Program-made: the position numbers and the translations under genes
The notes under the pieces: model-generated
The model's database searches: none
Told to the model about the DNA's origin: nothing
What the model saw: only the letters and a program-made list of their open reading frames with translations
Shown here: piece after piece, positions 1-5,588 of the stretch
How the letters are laid out: every line of letters starts with the position of its first letter
Position numbering within the stretch: position 1 is the stretch's first letter
Assembly: GCA_903824155.1 (NCBI GenBank)
Contig: CAIJVL010000003.1
Span: 1 to 11,129, forward strand
Direction of reading: 5' to 3'
Length of the DNA: 11,129 nt
DNA from: Candidatus Adlerbacteria bacterium
Lineage (GTDB): Bacteria > Patescibacteriota > Minisyncoccia > Phycocordibacterales > SBAW01

Positions 1-1005
1 CGGGTAGGCCGCTCCCTGCACGACCGTGGCAACGTTTGCCAAGCCCGTGCTACCGGCAGTGCCGGTCTGATCCCAAGCTATGGAGTACAGCTTTAAATCT
101 TCGACCGGGCCCGCGGTAATTTTGATGCCGGAAAAGCGCACGTTCGTATCGTTAATGTAATGGTCCGAGTTGTTGTCGGGGTCAAACACCGAGAGGAAGA
201 CCTCGGCGCTCCCTATCGGCAGCAACGCATTTATTTTTGGGGCGGCACCGGTAATAGGAAAGGCTCCTGCGACGGGAGAAGACGCGTCAATCGCGTCCAC
301 TTGGAGCATGGGTTCTTCGCCGTCGTAGCTGCTAAGGTCCCCTACCATATCTCCTGCGACGGTAACTAGTTTTGAAGTCCCTGCCGGGATGGTAAACGGC
401 CCCTCCAAGACAGTCTTGTGGTCCGCACGGAGGTACCCCTCATCGGCCAGCGGCGCGCCTCCCTTATCAAGGAGCGAGATGGTATCAAACACCCCGTCGC
501 CAGCCATACCATGCTGCTCGACCGTGACACTGTTAACGGTCACATCACTTGTCCCGGCGGTAAGTTTTAGGTTGGTGAAAGGAACCCCAAGCGCACCGGC
601 AGGGATAGCCAGCGCTGTCGGTTGGGATACAGCTTCGATTGTCAGCGTATTGTTGATTGCGGCAGGCGTGGTTGTAGCGGTAGAGGTGGCGGCCGGAGCC
701 GGTACCGCATTGAGGATACTCCTCGTCTGCGGACCGACTTCCCCCAAAGCTTTGAGGCCGTGCGCAGTCTGGAACGCTTCCACTGCCTTGAAGGTTAAAG
801 CGCCAAAGTAGCCGGTTGGCGGAGTAAGGAGAAGCCCTTGCTGCGCCAGTATCTGCTGGAGTTCGGTGACCTCACCCCCCATGGAGCCTTTAGCAAGGCG
901 GTGGGTAAAGGTCGAGGCTGATGCCAATGCCGGCACCAAGAGCAGCGTAAGCGGCAAGAGGCCGCAGAAACGCAGGGGATTTTTGATCCGGATGCTATCC
1001 CGCAT
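1..1005 (-). CDS. Secreted peptidoglycan-binding-domain protein with beta-rich domain (3' end cut off)
   Basis: An open frame of 335 codons runs from an ATG at 1005 through the left edge of the window, so the C-terminus is missing. Residues 1-30 form a signal peptide (basic N-region, Leu-rich core, cleavage likely after ALASA). Residues about 37-98 fit a peptidoglycan-binding_1 domain: GEVTELQQIL, then TGYFGALTFKAVEAFQ and GEVGPQTRSIL, the usual three-helix repeat that binds cell-wall peptidoglycan. A Pro/Ala/Thr linker (about 101-118) leads into a beta-rich Thr/Gly/Asp-rich region resembling surface or S-layer-type modules; this last comparison is an inference. The protein is expected to be exported and wall-associated. 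Its start overlaps the end of the DUF6580 gene by 11 bases, so it is probably cotranscribed with the cobalamin genes, although nothing in its sequence links it to cobalamin. Confidence 0.8.
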   Translation of the reverse strand, partial: MRDSIRIKNPLRFCGLLPLTLLLVPALASASTFTHRLAKGSMGGEVTELQQILAQQGLLLTPPTGYFGALTFKAVEAFQTAHGLKALGEVGPQTRSILNAVPAPAATSTATTTPAAINNTLTIEAVSQPTALAIPAGALGVPFTNLKLTAGTSDVTVNSVTVEQHGMAGDGVFDTISLLDKGGAPLADEGYLRADHKTVLEGPFTIPAGTSKLVTVAGDMVGDLSSYDGEEPMLQVDAIDASSPVAGAFPITGAAPKINALLPIGSAEVFLSVFDPDNNSDHYINDTNVRFSGIKITAGPVEDLKLYSIAWDQTGTAGSTGLANVATVVQGAAYP

Positions 1006-1531
1006 ACCTGCCGTATAAATGATACATAACTCGCCGGCCCAATCGACGTGGCTGTACGGAAAGGGCACCAAATAAAACAGCCGTGTATGCGATGTCCCCA
1101 AGCATCATGTTGCGCAAAAACGGAAGGCCAAGCGTATAGCAATACACGAGGCCTGTAATGCTTTTGGCATACCATGGCGAAAATGCCCACACCGCAAAGT
1201 TGGTGATGAGAAAAAACAGCAGCGACGACGCTACGACCATTGCACCAACCGCAAGCGGATGCGAATCCGCTTTAAGGAGTTGGCTTAAAACGACGACGCA
1301 CAAAAACGAGCCGTACACGCTCAGCAGTATCTTCCAATCGTAAAAGCCTATAACGAAGTCGGAAAGAAGCATGGCCAAGAGCGGGATAATTAACGCCCAC
1401 ACGCGCCCCAGCTGTTTGCGTGCTGCAAAGGTAATGGCCGTTATAGGCGTTGCATTGGGAGCGTGCGGCACAAGTCGCCCCACCACTCCTACCCCAATGA
1501 GCCCCAGTATTGCCAACGTTTTTTTATACAT
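995..1531 (-). CDS. DUF6580-family putative membrane transport protein
   Basis: This is a 178-residue hydrophobic protein with about five membrane-spanning segments (roughly 5-21, 45-63, 69-87, 93-115, 143-158). The pattern R19-LVPHAPNATPI near the N-terminus, LLSDFVIG (55-62), the ITNFAVWAF segment (109-117) and GLPFLRNMMLGD (135-146) match what I know of the DUF6580 family, described as putative transport proteins of about 170 residues, similar in size to ECF-transporter S components. The substrate is not shown by the sequence. Lying between a transcobalamin-like binding protein and an adenosyltransferase, it is a candidate cobalamin or precursor carrier (inference). No ECF ATPase or T component is present nearby. 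Cys78 and Cys131 lie in hydrophobic segments. I chose the ATG at 1531 because an upstream start would prepend about 90 hydrophilic residues encoded inside the preceding gene. The stop of that gene is 1 base away. Confidence 0.78.
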   Translation of the reverse strand: MYKKTLAILGLIGVGVVGRLVPHAPNATPITAITFAARKQLGRVWALIIPLLAMLLSDFVIGFYDWKILLSVYGSFLCVVVLSQLLKADSHPLAVGAMVVASSLLFFLITNFAVWAFSPWYAKSITGLVYCYTLGLPFLRNMMLGDIAYTAVLFGALSVQPRRLGRRVMYHLYGRYAG

Positions 1532-1532
1532 A

Positions 1533-1973
1533 TTATTCTTGTGACGCTCCAAAGAACCACTCGACCTTGTCGCCGTCTTGTACTTTGTACTGATCGGCGC
1601 CGATTTGCGGCAGAATCCCATTAACTTTGTATTGCCAATATTTTTTACCGGTGCCATTGGTAGCTCCGTTGAGACCGTTAATAAGCGTACCCATCCCCGC
1701 GTACACTTTAGTCGAGAGCTGCAGCCGCGGATCAGTAGCATTAAGCGCTTGCAACACGCCGAGCATGGTTTGATCTTTGGTAATAGCAACCGGCTTAGCA
1801 CTGTAGAGCCCGTCTATACTAAGCGTGATAGTCCCGGTCTGCGGCTGTGCCGCTTGCTGCGTTGTTGATGTTGGTACCGGAGCCAGCACTTTGTCGGTGT
1901 ATACAAAAACCCCAATGGCAACTACGAGCACTGCCAGTGCAGAAAGTACCGCATACTTTTTGTTAATTTTCAT
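1533..1973 (-). CDS. Membrane-anchored DUF4430 (transcobalamin C-terminal-like) protein
   Basis: This 146-residue protein has a short basic N-terminus, one hydrophobic segment (about 7-26) acting as signal anchor or uncleaved signal, a Pro/Thr/Gln linker (30-46) and one extracytoplasmic domain (about 47-141). There is no lipobox cysteine. The domain shows the DUF4430 pattern: a leading strand, MLGVLQAL (70-77), GTLINGLNG (95-103), YWQYKVNG (112-119), a Gly-Ala turn (125-126) and DGDKVEWFF (133-141). The DUF4430 fold is related to the C-terminal domain of transcobalamin and intrinsic factor and is often found in surface proteins that capture cobalamin. Binding is not proven by sequence, but the next gene upstream makes adenosylcobalamin and the one before that consumes it. 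The ATG at 1973 is preferred because it begins the KK-plus-hydrophobic anchor; the frame stays open upstream into the adenosyltransferase gene, but without recognisable protein. It lies 22 bases after that gene. Confidence 0.85.
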   Translation of the reverse strand: MKINKKYAVLSALAVLVVAIGVFVYTDKVLAPVPTSTTQQAAQPQTGTITLSIDGLYSAKPVAITKDQTMLGVLQALNATDPRLQLSTKVYAGMGTLINGLNGATNGTGKKYWQYKVNGILPQIGADQYKVQDGDKVEWFFGASQE

Positions 1974-1995
1974 ATATAAAAAAGAAGTGTTGATT

Positions 1996-2529
1996 TTAAT
2001 AAGCGGGCGCGGGCTCTTTAACTCCGGCTTCCATTGCAGTATATCGCGCAAGCGCGTACAAGAGGCTCGAAAGCCGGTTAAGATACGCGGCGGTAAAGGC
2101 AGACACGGGACGGATGCCGCGCGCGGCAATCACTGCCCGCTCGGCACGGCGGCTGACCGCACGCGCATAATCGAGAAGTGCCGAGAGCTCGGTTGCGCCC
2201 GGCAGCACAAACGAATGAGGGTTGTGTATCAATGCCTCAATATCATTAACGGCGCACTCAAGCTCGTCGACGCGCACTTTTGGTATTGATTTTTCCGCTC
2301 CGGCTATCTCTGCCTGCACGATAAATAGATTTTGCTGCACCCGCACCAGCTCGCTTGCAACGTCGGAGAAAGTCGAAAGGACGCCGGCCTTTGCGCGGCA
2401 CACGCCCAAAAGAGAATTAAGCTCGTCGAGCGTGCCCAACGCTTCGTACACCGGACTGTCTTTAGGAAAGCGCTCTTTGCTCCCGAAGAGCCCCGACGTG
2501 CCCGTGTCTCCCTTGCGCGTGTATAACAT
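1996..2529 (-). CDS. pduO: PduO-type cob(I)alamin adenosyltransferase
   Basis: This 177-residue protein transfers the 5'-deoxyadenosyl group from ATP to cob(I)alamin, producing adenosylcobalamin. The family signature is complete: the ATP loop TRKGDTGTSGLF at residues 4-15, LGTLDELNS (31-39) with Asp35, FVLPG (107-111), the helix R123-xxx-RRAER (127-131), and N151-RLSSLLYALAR at 151-162. Asp35 and the arginines of the RRAER helix correspond to the salt-bridge and ATP-contact residues of the Lactobacillus PduO enzyme, and Phe107 to the aromatic residue that shapes the cobalamin site. The length is normal for a stand-alone PduO domain. The ATG at 2529 starts directly before the nucleotide loop. 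The gene begins 4 bases after the stop of the B12-dependent ribonucleotide reductase, so enzyme and cofactor maker are almost certainly cotranscribed. There is no Shine-Dalgarno at normal spacing; the start is preceded by TAAATAT. Confidence 0.95.
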   Translation of the reverse strand: MLYTRKGDTGTSGLFGSKERFPKDSPVYEALGTLDELNSLLGVCRAKAGVLSTFSDVASELVRVQQNLFIVQAEIAGAEKSIPKVRVDELECAVNDIEALIHNPHSFVLPGATELSALLDYARAVSRRAERAVIAARGIRPVSAFTAAYLNRLSSLLYALARYTAMEAGVKEPAPAY

Positions 2530-2533
2530 ATAT

Positions 2534-4855
2534 TTATAGTACTACCTGCTCGGGGACGACCATGTCGACGTCGCATACGCCTCCGACGCAGGCGAGCTCC
2601 TTTTTTTGTTCGGTTTCGTCGGTCTTTTCGTACGTAACGAGCTTGGAGTAGTCGATGACGGGAAAGGCGGCGACCAACTCTTCGTAGCGTTTTTTGTCTA
2701 CGCTCTCGTACGGCGCCAAGCGGTACACGTGGTCAAAGCGCGGCAGGAACGAGAGGCCGCCAATGATGTCCCAATTCTTTTGCACCCAATCGACCACGCC
2801 TATCCACTCGTCTTCGCCGACTGAAATGGTAGCCGACGGATTATGTTCGGTGTAGTTAAGCTTAACGAGCTTCCAATACTCAAGCTGCTCGATGGCCGAA
2901 AAGTCGTCTTTAAACTTTGAGCTGTCGGGCGACTCGACCGGAAACTCCAGCACATAAGTACTGGCGCTCTCCATGCTCTGCCCCACCTCGGGGTAATACG
3001 GCACGCCTTGGTCGCGCAGCATTTTAAAGAGCGAATCGGTCGCCGAGATGCGCACGCGGCGGATGTAAAACTTTGAATGGCGCGGGTGTATGCCCGAGGA
3101 GCAGTTAAATGCTTGCGACACGGTGCCCGAGGGCTTAACCGCCGTGACCGAAAGCGACTGCGCCACACCAAAGCGCTTGGCATAGGTTTTATTTATCTCA
3201 ACTGCAACATCGCGCATGGCTTGCAGGGTCTGCGCCTCCCGTGCCGCTGTACTATCCCACTGGCCCGTTACCGAAACGCCCAGCAACGACTCTTCTTTAC
3301 AATGCTTGGCCCAGTCTTTGGAAATATAGTTAAACTTGGTGAGCGTCGACTGATAAGTGCCCACAATGGCGGCAATGCGCGCTTTGCGCACTAAACTTGT
3401 CTTTGTATCATCGGCACGGGCAATTACTTCGGAGAGATTGCAAAACTGTTTGGACTGCAAAATAATTTCGCCGCAGGGGTTGGTGCCGATGGGCCCCGAC
3501 ACTATGCCGTCCTCGCCCAAAAAGCCCACCTTGCTAAAGTATTTTGCGCGGCGCTTGGGCAGCGTGTTAGCAAGCGCTCCGCGGTTAAAGATTCCGCGCT
3601 CGCCCGAGCCGCTCTTCATCAATGCCACCCACTCTTCCATCAGCTCGGTATTGGTGGGGCGCGACTCGTACACGGCCGAGTTGTTGGCCACCATGCGGTA
3701 CGGCTCCGTCAAAAAGAACTGTCCTTTTTTAGCGTCGCGCAAGTCGAGATCGTCGAGATTAGAGAGACTAATCATCGCCGTGCGGCGCACGCCGCCCGAA
3801 ACAACGCACTCGCCTATTTTGCAAATGATGTCGTGCGCGTCGATGGGGCGCAGGCGCCGGCCTTGGCGCTTGAGAATTTTCTCGCGCGCAAAATCAAGCA
3901 AGGAGCGCAGCGGCTCGGGGCCCGATGCTTTTCCGCCCATCACTTTAAGGCGCGCGCCGGCAGGGCGGATAAGCGAGTAATTAAACTCGATATCACCGCC
4001 GCTGTACCAAGTTTGGAGTCCCAGCGTCAATGCATCGCACCATCCTTCTTTCGAGTCGACGACTGAGTGCTGCAGCGGCTTCTTTTTAGTTTGCTTTTGT
4101 ATCTGCGGCAGCTGCTCGATGTTTTGGCTTTCGACCGCAAACCCGACGCCGCAGCCCTGCATCGAAAGGTACATGATCTCTGCAAAATCCTGGAGTTTGG
4201 TCGGTGCAATAAATGTGCAGTTGTACGCGCACGTGTTGCAGCGGCGTGCCGCCTCGCCCGCAAACTGCATCAGCCGCATCGACGGCATTACTTCTTGCCT
4301 AAGAATCGCTTCGCGCACTTCAGCATATTCTTTGTCAGAAAGTTTTTCACCCAAATTTTCTTTCATAAACGAAACGTAGCGGTCGACCGTTTCTATCCAC
4401 GTTTCGCGGCGATTCTCGCTCTCTATCCAGCGCGCGTACGTGCGCAGGTACACAAACTCGCCCAAAGGATTGCCCGTAAAATACTTTTTACTTTCCTCTG
4501 CCAAAACGCGCACGTGCTCGGGCACCGTGCCTTCGCGCTCGCGCATGCGCGAGCGCTGCGCGCGGTACAAAATGTACGCCTTTGCCGTTGCCGGAAAGCC
4601 CAGCGACATCAGCTCGGTCTCGACCTCGTCTTGCACGCCCTCGACGCTTGGTATAAAAGTTTTATCAGCCGTCTTTTGTATAGTGAGCTTTTTAGTTACC
4701 GCGTCGGCCACCTTTTGCCCTGCCCCGTCCGTAAACTCGCCGGCCGCCTTCATGGCTTTTTCAACGGCGACGGCTATTTTTTGCGCGTCAAAAAGCACCA
4801 GGGAGCCGTCTCTTTTGGTAATCGATTTGGGCGCGGTAGACTTTACTTTGGGCAT
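2534..4855 (-). CDS. nrdJ: Adenosylcobalamin-dependent (class II) ribonucleotide reductase with ATP-cone
   Basis: This 773-residue enzyme reduces ribonucleotides to deoxyribonucleotides with a radical generated from adenosylcobalamin. Residues about 11-103 form an ATP-cone (KRDGSLVLFDAQKIAVAVEKA near the start), the usual allosteric ATP/dATP activity switch. The catalytic core resembles the monomeric ribonucleoside-triphosphate reductase type: PSMRLMQFAGE (191-201), a Cys cluster 206/209/213, MYLSMQGCGVGFAVE (228-242) and GGVRRTAMISLSN (354-366). Catalytic NPCGE (459-463) holds the radical Cys461 and Glu463; Cys472 in KQFCNLSE is the partner cysteine, most likely pairing with Cys213. The tail has CVGGVC (756-761), matching the C-terminal redox shuttle pair of the Lactobacillus enzyme. 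No intein or frameshift is seen. It is the first gene of the minus-strand run and faces the ArsR-type gene across 58 bases, too short for a cobalamin riboswitch. Substrate level (NTP rather than NDP) is inferred from family resemblance. Confidence 0.95.
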   Translation of the reverse strand: MPKVKSTAPKSITKRDGSLVLFDAQKIAVAVEKAMKAAGEFTDGAGQKVADAVTKKLTIQKTADKTFIPSVEGVQDEVETELMSLGFPATAKAYILYRAQRSRMREREGTVPEHVRVLAEESKKYFTGNPLGEFVYLRTYARWIESENRRETWIETVDRYVSFMKENLGEKLSDKEYAEVREAILRQEVMPSMRLMQFAGEAARRCNTCAYNCTFIAPTKLQDFAEIMYLSMQGCGVGFAVESQNIEQLPQIQKQTKKKPLQHSVVDSKEGWCDALTLGLQTWYSGGDIEFNYSLIRPAGARLKVMGGKASGPEPLRSLLDFAREKILKRQGRRLRPIDAHDIICKIGECVVSGGVRRTAMISLSNLDDLDLRDAKKGQFFLTEPYRMVANNSAVYESRPTNTELMEEWVALMKSGSGERGIFNRGALANTLPKRRAKYFSKVGFLGEDGIVSGPIGTNPCGEIILQSKQFCNLSEVIARADDTKTSLVRKARIAAIVGTYQSTLTKFNYISKDWAKHCKEESLLGVSVTGQWDSTAAREAQTLQAMRDVAVEINKTYAKRFGVAQSLSVTAVKPSGTVSQAFNCSSGIHPRHSKFYIRRVRISATDSLFKMLRDQGVPYYPEVGQSMESASTYVLEFPVESPDSSKFKDDFSAIEQLEYWKLVKLNYTEHNPSATISVGEDEWIGVVDWVQKNWDIIGGLSFLPRFDHVYRLAPYESVDKKRYEELVAAFPVIDYSKLVTYEKTDETEQKKELACVGGVCDVDMVVPEQVVL

Positions 4856-4889
4856 GGATAAAAAAGTGATATATTGATAATGGTCTATA

Positions 4890-4895
4890 TATAAT
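4890..4895 (+). promoter_or_regulatory. Putative -10 box of the ArsR-type gene
   Basis: TATAAT matches the consensus exactly and ends 18 bases before the ATG at 4914. A 17-base spacer would put TGATAT (4867-4872) at -35, a weak match. The predicted start of transcription (about 4902) falls inside the inverted repeat at 4900-4915. The gap is AT-rich, so a chance match is possible. The reductase promoter must lie in the same 58 bases on the other strand, but no single box stands out there. Confidence 0.45.
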
Positions 4896-4899
4896 ACCT

Positions 4900-4915
4900 A
4901 TAGATACTCATCTAT
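4900..4915. promoter_or_regulatory. Inverted repeat ATAGAT-N4-ATCTAT, candidate ArsR-type operator
   Basis: A perfect 6-4-6 hyphenated palindrome covers the predicted transcription start and the first two bases of the ATG of the ArsR-type gene. ArsR/SmtB dimers usually bind imperfect AT-rich palindromes at or near their own promoter, so position and symmetry fit autoregulation, and possibly control of the divergent reductase. The arms are short and the region AT-rich, so the assignment is tentative. Confidence 0.4.
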
Positions 4916-5291
4916 GAATAAGAAAAAGCTGGGGACAACAGACGCGAAAACAAAACCCATATCCGGTAAAGAGCACGGTAAAGAGGAAAAGACCTATAAA
5001 CGCCCCTCGTGGGTCAAAAGCGGCGAAGAAGACCTCTGCCCCGACTGCTTTAAGGTGGTCGGCGACAAAAGCCGCTACAACATGGTATGCATGCTTGGCA
5101 AGGCCAAAGAAGGCATGACGGTAAGCGAACTGACCGCAGAGATAAAGCTTACACAGCCTACGGTAACCCACCACTTAAACGTGCTGCGCTCGGTGAACGC
5201 GGTAGAGAGCGAGGATCGCGGTCGCGAGAGAATCTACAAACTCAATCGCGAAGCGCACTGCTTTGAAGACTGCCAGATCCCTTTTGAATAG
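4914..5291 (+). CDS. ArsR-family winged-helix transcriptional regulator
   Basis: This 125-residue protein has a Lys-rich, probably disordered N-terminus (1-36) and an ArsR-type helix-turn-helix domain (about 43-112). The pattern VVGDKSRYNMVCML (48-61), then VSELTAEIKLTQPTVTHHLNVLRS (70-93) as the HTH with its SxPTVxHHL-like recognition helix, then the wing GRERIYKLN (103-111), is typical of the family. The standard arsenic/cadmium CxC site in the recognition region is absent. Instead there is a CPDC pair (Cys42, Cys45) just before the domain, Cys59 in its first helix and HCFEDC (His115, Cys116, Cys120) near the C-terminus. These could form a thiol-redox or metal site between ends, which is an inference. 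The gene diverges from the B12-dependent reductase and is followed after 15 bases by a small membrane protein gene and then cfa. Targets are unknown; its own promoter is the simplest candidate. Confidence 0.85.
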   Translation: MNKKKLGTTDAKTKPISGKEHGKEEKTYKRPSWVKSGEEDLCPDCFKVVGDKSRYNMVCMLGKAKEGMTVSELTAEIKLTQPTVTHHLNVLRSVNAVESEDRGRERIYKLNREAHCFEDCQIPFE

Positions 5292-5294
5292 ATA

Positions 5295-5300
5295 TATACT
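5295..5300 (+). promoter_or_regulatory. Putative internal -10 box before the DUF5665 gene
   Basis: TATACT is followed by exactly 6 bases and then the ATG at 5307, the same geometry as before the genes at 7201 and 7868. No -35 match is evident. If used, it would yield a leaderless mRNA and let DUF5665 and cfa be expressed separately from the regulator. Confidence 0.4.
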
Positions 5301-5306
5301 ATATAG

Positions 5307-5582
5307 ATGGACACACCGGCAACCGAAGATACTGCCGTTAAGACCGGCCTTGAGCATTTGGAAAGAATTGAGGAGGAACTTGAGGAAATAAAAGAGCGCA
5401 CTGCCGACCCCAAGCGCTCGTTGTTTAACGGGATACTCTCGGGCATGGGCGCAATCGTAGGCAGTATTGCGGCACTTATCGTTTTGGGCTGGCTGCTCTC
5501 ACTCATCGGCGTCTTGCCCGGCTTTGGCAGTCTTGCCGCATACCTGCACGGCATTGTCGACAGGTTTAACACGCGGTATTAA
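5307..5582 (+). CDS. Small DUF5665-like membrane protein
   Basis: This 91-residue protein has an acidic, Glu-rich amphipathic helix at about 12-32 that could form a coiled coil, then RTADPKRSLFNGILSGMGAIVG (31-52) leading into a Gly/Ala/Leu-rich hydrophobic stretch (about 43-69), and a short C-terminal tail. The layout, an acidic helix, the DPKRSLFNG-type junction and one transmembrane hairpin or helix, resembles DUF5665 proteins, small membrane proteins of unknown function. No catalytic residues are visible. It begins 15 bases after the ArsR-type gene and ends 6 bases before cfa. A membrane protein placed directly before a membrane-lipid enzyme suggests a shared envelope role, but that is only context. 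The family assignment is from memory of the pattern and is moderately sure. Confidence 0.7.
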   Translation: MDTPATEDTAVKTGLEHLERIEEELEEIKERTADPKRSLFNGILSGMGAIVGSIAALIVLGWLLSLIGVLPGFGSLAAYLHGIVDRFNTRY

Positions 5583-5588
5583 TAGCAC

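Noticed and set aside
389..811. Open frame of 140 codons on the plus strand
   Set aside because: It is antisense to the peptidoglycan-binding protein, which has a signal peptide and a real domain; the plus-strand product has no family features.
3357..3980. Open frame of 207 codons on the plus strand
   Set aside because: It lies antisense to the catalytic core of the reductase and shows no domain or signal.
4067..4861. Long open frame of 264 codons on the plus strand, opposite the reductase gene
   Set aside because: It lies fully antisense to a reductase with complete motifs, has an odd Arg/His/Ala/Leu-rich composition and no recognisable domain; it is an artefact of codon bias.
4864..4897. 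Two NrdR-box-like sites (cores near 4867-4876 and 4885-4894)
   Set aside because: Cores match CWATATATWG at 8 and 9 of 10 positions, but the flanks do not fit, spacing is 18 bases rather than whole helix turns, and the region is simply AT-rich.
4856..4913. Cobalamin riboswitch upstream of the B12-dependent reductase
   Set aside because: The gap is far too short and shows no B12-box-like conserved core.
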